DNA from: a virus
DNA: 24,041 bases
IMG/VR virus record: IMGVR_UViG_3300025671_006884
Span: 1 to 24,041 of that record
Strand: one strand, 5' to 3'
Shown here: in pieces, positions 14,774 to 20,936 of the stretch
How the letters are laid out: every line of letters starts with the position of its first letter
How positions within the stretch are numbered: the first letter of the stretch is position 1
Notes under the pieces: model-generated
Told to the model about the DNA's origin: nothing
The model's database searches: none
Seen by the model: only the letters and a program-made list of their open reading frames with translations
Made by a program: the position numbers and the translations under genes

Positions 14774-15487
14774 TCAGTCTCTCAGTTTAAACAATGCATC
14801 ACCACCCATCACATCAGTGTATGGCCAGTTCTGTACTAAATCATATCCAGGAAGGAGATCAGAAACAGTCTGAAGATTAGTAGCACCTTCATACATTTCT
14901 TCTTCATGATACTCGGTGTAGATATAATCAATCTTACCGATCATATTCTTTGCACCAAGGAACACTTCCTTCTCTGCACCTTGAACATCCATCCACAAGA
15001 AGTCGATGTGTTCAATACCATTCTCTTCACAGAAAGAATCAAGACTACGAGTAGAGACTGTAATCCTCTCATCGTATTTGATGAATGGCCAACGGTTACC
15101 CTTTGGACCACCGTCAATGATAGTCTTAGGTTCGTAGATAGAACCAGAGTACCTACCAAAATCCACACCACCATCAGGTGCATTGACATTCCTAGAACGT
15201 GTGAATGTGGTCACACCATCCTGTGCTGCAATTGCGGCAGGAGTGAATGTGTGACGACCATCAGAACGTAGGTTATCATTAGATACACCTTTGACATCCT
15301 TACCACCAGGTTCTGACATCGCTTTGATGTTGGTGGGGTCAGGATCAAACGTATACAGTTTCAGATTAGGACCAAACTGTCGAAGAAACTCCTTCGAGTC
15401 AGTACCATCTGCACATCCCACTTCGAAGATAACCACAGACTCGCGGTTACCTACCATCTCATGAATTTTATCAATTGATAGTCCCAT
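14774..15487 (-). CDS. FkbM-family SAM-dependent methyltransferase
   Basis: 237 residues from ATG 15487. A much longer frame exists to 15682, but this ATG has a clear Shine-Dalgarno (AAGGAGA, six bases upstream), and residues before it lie over the GME gene. FEVGCADGTDS at 21-31 is the SAM-binding loop, and F164-LWMDVQGAE172 is the FkbM signature. FkbM enzymes O-methylate sugars or polyketides, so here it probably methylates a sugar of the glycan. It overlaps the end of the epimerase gene by 17 bases. Confidence 0.87.
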   Translation of the reverse strand: MGLSIDKIHEMVGNRESVVIFEVGCADGTDSKEFLRQFGPNLKLYTFDPDPTNIKAMSEPGGKDVKGVSNDNLRSDGRHTFTPAAIAAQDGVTTFTRSRNVNAPDGGVDFGRYSGSIYEPKTIIDGGPKGNRWPFIKYDERITVSTRSLDSFCEENGIEHIDFLWMDVQGAEKEVFLGAKNMIGKIDYIYTEYHEEEMYEGATNLQTVSDLLPGYDLVQNWPYTDVMGGDALFKLRD

Positions 15488-16586
15488 CTGTCTTCTCCTT
15501 AATTTGTGTACAAATCCATTCATATGTCTTACGGATACCCTCTTCAAGACTCTGAGAGTAATCCCAACCAAGTTTCTCACGGATGAGGTCATTGTTTGAA
15601 TTACGACCACGAACACCCGTAGGAGCATCAAGTTTATAAACTTTCTGAACAACCTTACCTGATACTTTTGCCGCAGTATCAACTAATTGATTGATAGTAA
15701 CCATTTCCTCAGAACCAATATTGACTGGACCCATAAAGTCTGAATCCATCAATCGTCGAGTTGCTTCAATGCATTCGTCAATGTACAGGAAGGAACGAGT
15801 TTGTAAGCCATCTCCCCACACCTCGATAGCTCCACCTGTCTCTGGGAGGTAAGCGACTTTACGGCTGATTGCAGCTGGTGCTTTCTCTCTTCCACCGTCC
15901 CAGGTTCCTTCAGGACCAAAGATGTTATGATAACGAGCAACACGAACGGGAATACCATGATTACGGTTGTAAGCAAAGTAGAGACGTTCTGAGAACAACT
16001 TCTCCCATCCATACTCGGAGTCTGGGTCTGCTGGGTATGCTGATTCTTCACGACAGTCAGGATTGTCTGGATCGAGTTGGTTATGTTCTGGGTACATGCA
16101 AGCAGAACCAGAATAGAAAATCTTAGTAGGTTGTTCTAATGCAGGACGAACACATGCAGTTCCATTTTCTTGTCCATCAAAAGTCTCATTAAGTTTACGA
16201 ACTTCTTCAAGAACATTCAAGTTGATGGACACAGAGTTATGCATGATGTCTGCATCATTCTCACCAGTGAAAACGAAACCTGCACCACCCATATCAGCAG
16301 CAAACTGATAGATTTCATCAAAAGGACGAATTGCGCGATATGGAACAGAGTTATAGAAATTTCCTAACTCACCCTTGAATTGGATGACACGACGTACAAA
16401 ACTTACGTCACGCAGATCACCCTGAATGAACTCGTTTGCTTCAGTATCACCATACTCAGGTCTTTTGAGATCTACACCACGAACCCAATATCCTTCTGAC
16501 CGTAGTCGTTTCACCATGTGACTACCAATGAATCCACCTGCACCAAGGACCAGTGCAGTTTTCTTATACTCAGTCATAACATCCAT
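15471..16586 (-). CDS. GDP-mannose 3,5-epimerase (GME)-like
   Basis: 371 residues. GAGGFIG at 15-21 binds NAD. Catalytic residues of Arabidopsis GME (C145, Y174, K178, K217) correspond to C163, Y192, K196 and K235 with a constant offset of 18. The highly conserved GTWDGGREKAPAA at 227-239, GDGLQTRSF at 258-266 and GVRGRNSNN near the C-terminus also match GME. The reaction converts GDP-D-mannose to GDP-L-galactose (and GDP-L-gulose). It would provide an L-galactose donor for the operon. ATG 16586 or the ATG three codons later could be the start, with no strong Shine-Dalgarno for either. This is the clearest substrate assignment in the operon. Confidence 0.9.
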   Translation of the reverse strand: MDVMTEYKKTALVLGAGGFIGSHMVKRLRSEGYWVRGVDLKRPEYGDTEANEFIQGDLRDVSFVRRVIQFKGELGNFYNSVPYRAIRPFDEIYQFAADMGGAGFVFTGENDADIMHNSVSINLNVLEEVRKLNETFDGQENGTACVRPALEQPTKIFYSGSACMYPEHNQLDPDNPDCREESAYPADPDSEYGWEKLFSERLYFAYNRNHGIPVRVARYHNIFGPEGTWDGGREKAPAAISRKVAYLPETGGAIEVWGDGLQTRSFLYIDECIEATRRLMDSDFMGPVNIGSEEMVTINQLVDTAAKVSGKVVQKVYKLDAPTGVRGRNSNNDLIREKLGWDYSQSLEEGIRKTYEWICTQIKEKTDGTIN

Positions 16587-16614
16587 GAATTACTTACTAT
16601 GTATTCCGTTAAGA

Positions 16615-17436
16615 TCAATATACTTTACACATCATATCAAGTCCTGTGTCGATGTCAAGTTTAGGAACAAACCCTAAAGAATTTAACTTATCGACATTCA
16701 TTGTGAAGTTTTTGATCTGTAGATAGTCCTGATCCTCAGGAAAAGGAACATCAATAATCTCACTCGTACTACCTACCCTCTCCTTACAATATTCAATGAT
16801 CTCCCTAAATGATCGTGACACACCTGTTCCAATATTATAGATCTCATTTGGGTTACCAAAGACCATCAATTCGTTCATAGCCCGACACACATCATCGACA
16901 TACATATAGTCCTTCTGATAATCACCACCACCGTACAGTTTGATAGGATCATTGTTTTTCAGACAACGAATCATATATCCAAGAACATTCTTTCCTGGTG
17001 TCACTGTAGGGTCAATACCAAAGACATTGCCAATCCTAAAGATACGATAATCAATACCAAAGGTCTTACAGTATGAAATAACTAACGACTCTGCACACCT
17101 CTTAGTAATTGAATAGAAACCTGTTGGATTGCAGGGGTCATCTTCCCTTGCATCGATGATGTCATTGTCATAAACAAAACCAGAACTGACAAAATTGAAC
17201 ACAGTATCTGTTCTCTTACAGTGTGACAACACTTCAGTCAGGATCTTCAGATTAGTATCAATGTCGATCTGTAGATCCTTGAAGACATTCTGATTACTCG
17301 TTGTACTAATCAAGTACAAGATATCAGAAGATTCGGGGTGTCTTTGACCACGGGGAATAGGAATATTATCAGGATACATTCGACAGTAATTACTACCAAT
17401 ATATCCTGATGCACCAAACACAGATAGATTAGTCAT
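16615..17436 (-). CDS. NAD-dependent epimerase/reductase-like SDR
   Basis: 273 residues from ATG 17436, which overlaps the rmlC stop by 8 bases. A GTG three codons earlier is less likely. GASGYIG at 8-14 binds the dinucleotide. The catalytic site fits S84-S85 and Y108-S-I-T-K112. It lies directly after rmlB and rmlC, where rmlD normally stands. RmlD has a different N-terminal motif and this protein is not clearly RmlD. It may be a different 4-ketoreductase acting on the same intermediate, giving an L- or D-6-deoxyhexose other than rhamnose. That is inference from position. Confidence 0.78.
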   Translation of the reverse strand: MTNLSVFGASGYIGSNYCRMYPDNIPIPRGQRHPESSDILYLISTTSNQNVFKDLQIDIDTNLKILTEVLSHCKRTDTVFNFVSSGFVYDNDIIDAREDDPCNPTGFYSITKRCAESLVISYCKTFGIDYRIFRIGNVFGIDPTVTPGKNVLGYMIRCLKNNDPIKLYGGGDYQKDYMYVDDVCRAMNELMVFGNPNEIYNIGTGVSRSFREIIEYCKERVGSTSEIIDVPFPEDQDYLQIKNFTMNVDKLNSLGFVPKLDIDTGLDMMCKVY

Positions 17437-17965
17437 ATTTCTCACACTCCTCTAGAGTCTTACCACGTTTGTCTTTCTCAGACAAAATAGGATACGGAAT
17501 ATTCCATTCAATATCTAGAGCAGGATCATTCCAAAGAAGAGTTCGATCATACTCCTTGTAGTAATACTCTGTTGTCTTATATGAGACATGTGCTTTGTCA
17601 CTCTTGACAACAAACCCATGAGCAAATCCTTCAGGAACCCATAACATCAATTCAGGTCGATTCAAATCAACCTTATAGTGCTCACCAAAAGTATTTGATG
17701 TCAATCGAAGATCGACGATAACATCCATGATCCAACCCTTTACACACCTTACAAGTTTGCCTTGCGGTTTCTCAACCTGATAGTGAAGACCACGAAGAAC
17801 ATTCGCAGTAGAAGATGAGTGATTGTCCTGAACAAATTCTACATCCAATCCTATTTCACAAAAATCTTTTTTGTTATATGACTCAATGAAGTATCCACGA
17901 TCATCAAAGTGTCGGGGTTGTTCGATGATGTATGCACCATCAAGTGGTGTATTAATGACTTTCAT
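17429..17965 (-). CDS. rmlC: dTDP-4-dehydrorhamnose 3,5-epimerase
   Basis: 178 residues from ATG 17965, close to the usual length of about 180. L57-RGLHYQ63 includes the catalytic base H61, VPEGFAHGF at 110-118 fits the cupin core, and the Tyr pair at 134-135 fits the catalytic acid position. It epimerises C3 and C5 of dTDP-4-keto-6-deoxyglucose, the RmlB product. It overlaps rmlB by 14 bases. No rmlA is seen in the window, so dTDP-glucose must come from the host. Confidence 0.93.
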   Translation of the reverse strand: MKVINTPLDGAYIIEQPRHFDDRGYFIESYNKKDFCEIGLDVEFVQDNHSSSTANVLRGLHYQVEKPQGKLVRCVKGWIMDVIVDLRLTSNTFGEHYKVDLNRPELMLWVPEGFAHGFVVKSDKAHVSYKTTEYYYKEYDRTLLWNDPALDIEWNIPYPILSEKDKRGKTLEECEKYD

Positions 17966-18869
17966 AATGTTCAATCGTTTTTAAGAGTCCTTGATTGATA
18001 TCAGTTTTTGGTTTCCAACCAATTTCGTTAGTGATCTTTTGGTTTGATGTCGAGTATCTTACATCATGTCCTGGTCTGTCAGTTACAAATTCAATAGGGT
18101 GATCAGGTTTACCCATCAGTGATGTGATACGTTTGACGAGTTCAAGATTAGTCATCTCACACTCACCACCGATGTTGTACCTGTCTCCTACATTACCATG
18201 CTTCCAGACTTCGATCAAGGCATCACAATGATCCTCAACAAAAATCCAATCTCTGACCTGTTGCCCATCACCATAGACAGGAATAGGTAAGTCATTCTTT
18301 ACATTGTGAATGATCTTAGGAATCATCTTCTCATAATGTTGTCTAGGCCCATAGTTGTTAGAACAGTTTGTGATTGTTGTGGGTAGACCATAAGTCTTAT
18401 TGTATGCATTCACAAAGTGGTCACTCGCTGCCTTTGATGCAGAGTATGGATTTCTTGGTTTGTATCTTGATTGTTCGTTAAAAGAACCTTCGGAGATAGA
18501 ACCAAACACCTCATCAGTAGAGATGTGCATAAACCTATTCACCTCCTTCTCCAATGCAAGTTGAAGAAGATTAACTGTACCAATTACATTAGCTTCAATG
18601 AATGGTTTACAGTCATTGATAGAGTTATCTACATGACTCTCTGCTGCAAGATGAAAGATGTCTGTGAAAGTTTCTTGTTCAAAAAGATATCTGACCGCCT
18701 CCTCATCTGCGAGATCAGTCATATAGAGTTCCACATTGTCAGGAACATTGTCCTGACTAGCAGCATAGGTAAACTTGTCTACACATACAAGTCTTTCTTT
18801 GAATGGTGCAAGTTGTCTAAGAAGACTACTACCAATAAACCCTGCACCACCAGTAACTAGAATAGTCAT
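17952..18869 (-). CDS. rmlB: dTDP-glucose 4,6-dehydratase
   Basis: 305 residues, shorter than typical RmlB (about 330-360). GGAGFIG at 7-13 binds NAD. The dehydratase signature T118-D-E120 in HISTDEVFGS supplies the acid/base pair, and Y142-SAS-K146 completes the SDR active site. NCSNNYGPRQHYEKMIP also matches the family. It turns dTDP-glucose into dTDP-4-keto-6-deoxyglucose, which RmlC then uses. ATGA overlap with the cytidylyltransferase-like gene upstream. The missing length may be loops, since all key residues are present. Confidence 0.93.
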   Translation of the reverse strand: MTILVTGGAGFIGSSLLRQLAPFKERLVCVDKFTYAASQDNVPDNVELYMTDLADEEAVRYLFEQETFTDIFHLAAESHVDNSINDCKPFIEANVIGTVNLLQLALEKEVNRFMHISTDEVFGSISEGSFNEQSRYKPRNPYSASKAASDHFVNAYNKTYGLPTTITNCSNNYGPRQHYEKMIPKIIHNVKNDLPIPVYGDGQQVRDWIFVEDHCDALIEVWKHGNVGDRYNIGGECEMTNLELVKRITSLMGKPDHPIEFVTDRPGHDVRYSTSNQKITNEIGWKPKTDINQGLLKTIEHYESH

Positions 18870-19360
18870 TTTTGTTCGTACTTATCAAGGATGGAAGGTG
18901 AGTATTGTTCTGGAATTTCACCTTGTATCTTTTCATTTCTCTTTTTCTCCTCTAACATGAAAACTCTATTACGGAGTTCAGTAGAAGAGTACTTATGTTG
19001 TCTCTTGTGATAATGAATCTCGATATCATTATCGATACAATATTGCTTACCTGTAAAGTCTCTATCTTTATACTCTTCGCTCAAGAATCTGATGTCAATT
19101 CTCTGTGTCTTAATCATGTTCAGAAGATCTTCTTCTGTTTCGTAGACCAGAATCTCATCGACGTATCTACAACCCTGTACCTGTACATACCTCTCATATA
19201 CACTCTGAGTGGGTTTGTTCTTGATACCAGGTCTATCGATGGTTGGGTCTACCTGAAGTGCGACAATCAACCAGTCGCATAATTCCTTTTCCATCTTCAA
19301 CATTGTCACATGTCCAGCATGAAACAAGTCAAAGGAACTACAATTAAAACCAATCTTCAT
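18866..19360 (-). CDS. Cytidylyltransferase-like nucleotidyltransferase
   Basis: 164 residues from ATG 19360. An in-frame TTG two codons earlier is not needed. The HxGH motif H14-A-G-H17 and YSSTELRNR at 124-132 (compare the I-S-S-T-x-L-R of the family) place it with glycerol-3-phosphate cytidylyltransferase and the RfaE-like nucleotidyltransferases. It activates a sugar- or polyol-phosphate with CTP or ATP. It is the first gene of the glycan operon, about 22 bases after the expected start of the promoter at 19389-19417, and has no clear Shine-Dalgarno. It cannot replace RmlA, which has a different fold. Confidence 0.8.
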   Translation of the reverse strand: MKIGFNCSSFDLFHAGHVTMLKMEKELCDWLIVALQVDPTIDRPGIKNKPTQSVYERYVQVQGCRYVDEILVYETEEDLLNMIKTQRIDIRFLSEEYKDRDFTGKQYCIDNDIEIHYHKRQHKYSSTELRNRVFMLEEKKRNEKIQGEIPEQYSPSILDKYEQK

Positions 19361-19388
19361 TATCAAAGATCATAACCACATAGTATGT

Positions 19389-19417
19389 ATTGTATGAAAA
19401 AAGGAGGTCTTTGTCAA
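19389..19417 (-). promoter_or_regulatory. Sigma70-type promoter of the glycan operon, inside a terminator
   Basis: Minus-strand TTGACA (19417-19412) and TACAAT (19394-19389) with a 17-base spacer, giving a start near 19382. The -35 lies in the loop and the adjoining arm base pairs of the terminator at 19397-19424, and the spacer is the 3' arm plus U-run. It can start transcription of the 21-gene operon just as the previous transcript ends. Confidence 0.7.
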
Positions 19418-19424
19418 GACCTCC
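19397..19424 (-). terminator. Strong intrinsic terminator before the glycan operon
   Basis: A perfect 9-bp stem GGAGGTCTT/AAGACCTCC (19424-19416 with 19411-19403), loop GACA, then TTTTTT on the minus strand. It ends transcripts that pass through the structured region 19430-19633. It could also be the expression platform of a leader if the upstream fold can control it. Confidence 0.9.
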
Positions 19425-19633
19425 CATCTGGGCTCCATGCACGCCAAGTTATTTTTATCACTGAGTAATAACTAAATCTCAGGCGGGGAGAATTCCCATC
19501 CGCACCAACTAATCTTTGGAGAATTAGTAAACTCAGTTGGGTCCATTGACTCCACCACTTAGTTTTACGAACTAAGAAACGCGGGATTGAAGGGGACCTT
19601 CACCGACCAGTACTGTTATAGTCCTTCCGTGAC
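19425..19633 (-). ncRNA. Candidate structured RNA upstream of the glycan operon
   Basis: No coding frame is convincing here. The 209 bases can form many stems: TGAAGG/CCTTCA (19602-19597 with 19593-19588), CTTAGTT/AACTAAG (19576-19570 with 19564-19558), CCAACT/AGTTGG (19540-19535 with 19510-19505, enclosing CTAAT/ATTAG), a GC-rich GCGG..GGGA/TCCC..CGC hairpin (19503-19483) and CTGAG/CTCAG (19482-19461). This density exceeds the neighbouring sequence. It could be a free small RNA ended by the terminator at 19397-19424, the structured 3' end of the upstream mRNA, or a leader acting by attenuation on the glycan genes. The wcaG RNA motif, reported upstream of exopolysaccharide genes in cyanophages, is a family to compare. 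I cannot confirm a match. Confidence 0.5.
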
Positions 19634-19873
19634 TCAAAGAGCACCTTTGGAAAGTTTTTCAATATTGAGCTGTTGATTCTTTTTAAGAATGTCAACTAAG
19701 ACTTGAAACTTACCTTCAAGGTCAGAAGATGATGAGGCAGGTGCTTCTTCTTTTGCCTTGAGTTCTGATTTAAGTGAGAGAACTTCAGCCTCAAGAGACC
19801 TAAGTCTCTTCTCAACTTCTTGGTCATACTGACTCATGTATGAACCACTTTCAGATACTTTTCTAGATGCCAT
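19634..19873 (-). CDS. 79-aa coiled-coil protein
   Basis: 79 residues. Residues about 15-45 (heptads such as VEKRLRSLEAEVLSLKSELK) are a probable coiled coil, followed by a Ser/Ala linker (APASSSSD) and a second helical part ending KLSKGAL. No catalytic motif. It may mediate oligomerisation or act as a scaffold or adaptor, which cannot be decided. An AATAAATA late-promoter motif lies 22 bases before the ATG, so it is likely a late gene. A start at M13 is possible. Confidence 0.75.
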   Translation of the reverse strand: MASRKVSESGSYMSQYDQEVEKRLRSLEAEVLSLKSELKAKEEAPASSSSDLEGKFQVLVDILKKNQQLNIEKLSKGAL

Positions 19874-19893
19874 AATAGGGAATAAATTCTGAC

Positions 19894-20127
19894 CTATTTA
19901 TTTACCCTATCCCTCACATAACAAGGAACATTATCTGGATCAAGCCATTTTGTATATTCAAAGTCTTCCATTGCGGTTGACATTTGCATTCCGTTATCAC
20001 ACAGATACATGTCCCTGTACTTACCTGAGAAAGAATTTATTTTTTGAATTCTAAAATCAGGAGAACCATTTTCTAGAATTCCCTCTTCGATATATCGATA
20101 AGGAAATCTCTCAAGGAGAACCTTCAT
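19894..20127 (-). CDS. 77-aa protein of unknown function
   Basis: 77 residues, soluble, with many aromatic and charged residues. There is one Cys at about 43 (MYLCDNGMQMS) and another at about 69 (PCYVRD). The start overlaps the stop of the upstream gene (TGATG), so the two are probably co-translated. The sequence looks like a globular phage protein, but I recognise no domain. The stop lies in the late-promoter motif of the next gene. Confidence 0.75.
   Translation of the reverse strand: MKVLLERFPYRYIEEGILENGSPDFRIQKINSFSGKYRDMYLCDNGMQMSTAMEDFEYTKWLDPDNVPCYVRDRVNK
19895..19902 (-). promoter_or_regulatory. T4-type late promoter AATAAATA
   Basis: Minus-strand AATAAATA matches NATAAATA, 22 bases before the ATG at 19873. 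It overlaps the TAG stop of the gene at 19894-20127. Confidence 0.55.
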
Positions 20128-20342
20128 CAGGCAACCTCTTGTCGTTCCAGATCCTCAGCAAGACAATCAATCAAGATATCATAATCATCAAGTGGATCAC
20201 CAGAAAAAGTAACACCATCGTTTTCGTAAAACTTACGAACCTTTTTGAAAAGTTTCGGATTCTTAACGTCAAGGAAGAAATCTCCATTCACTGCGGAACG
20301 AAGAGTCGTGATGTCTTTTTTGAACTTAGAAGTGATAGTCAT
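20127..20342 (-). CDS. 71-aa protein of unknown function
   Basis: 71 residues from ATG 20342. A frame to 20393 would include the promoter and is not favoured. The sequence has a basic N-terminal half (SKFKKDITTLRSA) and an acidic C-terminal half (DPLDDYDILIDCLAEDLE). Such a charge split is seen in small phage regulators or host-takeover proteins, but no family is recognised. It is the first gene after the promoter at 20365-20393 and is linked to the next gene by a TGATG overlap. Confidence 0.75.
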   Translation of the reverse strand: MTITSKFKKDITTLRSAVNGDFFLDVKNPKLFKKVRKFYENDGVTFSGDPLDDYDILIDCLAEDLERQEVA

Positions 20343-20353
20343 TGTCTGTGTTG

Positions 20354-20393
20354 TTGACCTTAGTAGTATAAGGGTTTTGACCTTGTGGGTCAA
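20354..20393 (-). promoter_or_regulatory. Sigma70-type promoter with GGTCAA repeats
   Basis: Minus-strand TTGACC (20393-20388) and TATACT (20370-20365) with a 17-base spacer. TTGACC-N5-GGTCAA forms an inverted repeat over the -35, and a third copy, GGTCAA (20359-20354), lies after the -10. The two GGTCAA copies sit in AAGGTCAA direct repeats 23 bases apart. The repeats could be an operator. Confidence 0.65.
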
Positions 20394-20395
20394 GA

Positions 20396-20415
20396 GGACA
20401 GTCAGAAAACTGTCC
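20396..20415 (-). other. Hairpin after tRNA-Met/Ile(CAT)
   Basis: A perfect 7-bp stem GGACAGT/ACTGTCC with a 6-base loop, two bases after the tRNA 3' end at 20418. Only weak U content follows (TCTT), so it could be a poor terminator or a 3'-end processing or stability signal of the tRNA transcript. Confidence 0.5.
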
Positions 20416-20417
20416 GA

Positions 20418-20490
20418 TGGGGGATGTGGGGATCGAACCCACCTTTCTCCTGTTATGAGCAGGGTGCTTTCACCAGAGAGCTAAACCCCC
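20418..20490 (-). tRNA. tRNA with CAT anticodon (Met, or Ile2)
   Basis: Cloverleaf of 73 bases: acceptor GGGGGTT/ATCCCCC with one T-T mismatch, T-arm GTGGG-TTCGATC-CCCAC, and anticodon loop CTCATAA with anticodon CAT. CCA is not encoded. A CAT anticodon can mean elongator Met or, after lysidine modification, Ile(AUA). Sequence alone does not decide. It is the last gene of the tRNA cluster. Confidence 0.85.
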
Positions 20491-20492
20491 AA

Positions 20493-20564
20493 TGGTTCTG
20501 CCGAGAATTGAACTCGGTTCACACGCTTATAAGGCATGGGCTTTAACCAATAAGCAACAGAACC
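20493..20564 (-). tRNA. tRNA-Ile (TAT anticodon)
   Basis: 72 bases. Acceptor GGTTCTG/CAGAACC is perfect, D-stem GCTT/AAGC, T-arm CCGAG-TTCAATT-CTCGG. The anticodon stem CATGC/GCGTG encloses loop CTTATAA, giving anticodon TAT, which reads AUA. CCA is not encoded. The 5' base is also the last base of the stop codon of the antitoxin-like gene. Confidence 0.85.
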
Positions 20565-20737
20565 TAAGGAGCTTCGTTGTTTAATTCTGTGTAGAGTTTA
20601 TATGTGGGATCATCAGTCGGCATCATTACTGCTGCACTGCCGTTTTCATTGACTATCCCTATATGTTCTCCATCCTCTACTCTTTGTATCAACTCGTCCC
20701 ATCTTTCTTGAAATTCTTGCACTGTGAAGACTTCCAT
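20564..20737 (-). CDS. Phd/YefM antitoxin-like small protein
   Basis: 57 residues, ATG 20737, TAG at 20566-20564. The fold-type pattern is that of the N-terminal DNA-binding part of Phd/YefM antitoxins: TVQEFQERWDELIQRVEDGE at 5-24 (strand, helix), then HIGIVNENGSAAVMMP at 25-40, the typical beta-hairpin with N-x-x-G-x-x-A-A-V/I-M. The C-terminal toxin-binding tail is very short, and no toxin gene is adjacent. It may neutralise a host toxin or regulate transcription. It lies inside the tRNA cluster, and its stop shares a base with tRNA-Ile. No Shine-Dalgarno is evident. Confidence 0.75.
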   Translation of the reverse strand: MEVFTVQEFQERWDELIQRVEDGEHIGIVNENGSAAVMMPTDDPTYKLYTELNNEAP

Positions 20738-20758
20738 AATTGATAATATTTAGTGGGG

Positions 20759-20774
20759 GATTGGTTACCCAATC
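20759..20774 (-). other. GTAA-tetraloop hairpin abutting tRNA-Pro
   Basis: Minus-strand GATTGG-GTAA-CCAATC, a 6-bp stem with a GNRA tetraloop. Its first base is the discriminator base of tRNA-Pro. It lies between the tRNA and the antitoxin-like gene and probably marks or protects the 3' end. Confidence 0.55.
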
Positions 20775-20845
20775 GGAATGACACGATTCGAACGTGCGAC
20801 CCCTGCTTCCCAAAAGCAGTGCTCTACCAAACTGAGCTACATTCC
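20774..20845 (-). tRNA. tRNA-Pro (TGG anticodon)
   Basis: 72 bases. Anticodon stem CTGCT/AGCAG around TTTGGGA gives TGG. D-arm GCTCAGTTTGGTAGAGC and T-loop TTCGAAT are canonical, and the acceptor begins GGAATG and ends CATTCC. CCA is not encoded. One base separates it from the CCA of tRNA-Ser upstream, suggesting a dimeric precursor. Confidence 0.93.
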
Positions 20846-20846
20846 G

Positions 20847-20934
20847 TGGCGGAGAGTCAGAGATTCGAACTCTGGGTGCTGTTACACACGCTTGTTTTCA
20901 AGACAAGTACCATAAACCACTCGGTCAACTCTCC
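20847..20934 (-). tRNA. tRNA-Ser (TGA anticodon), CCA encoded
   Basis: Class II tRNA with a long variable arm. Acceptor GGAGAGT/ACTCTCC, anticodon stem CTTGT/ACAAG around CTTGAAA gives TGA, T-loop TTCGAAT. After the discriminator G the bases CCA are encoded (20849-20847). Confidence 0.93.
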
Positions 20935-20936
20935 AG

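Noticed and set aside
14906-15271. Plus-strand frame of 121 codons
   Set aside because: Lies fully opposite the FkbM methyltransferase gene, and the sequence is rich in Thr/Ile/Cys as expected from a shadow frame.
18471-18860. Plus-strand frame of 129 codons
   Set aside because: Lies opposite rmlB, which has all catalytic motifs.
20747-20754. ACTAAATA before the antitoxin-like gene as a late promoter
   Set aside because: Two mismatches to the T4 consensus and only nine bases from the ATG, unlike the 20-22 base spacing seen elsewhere.
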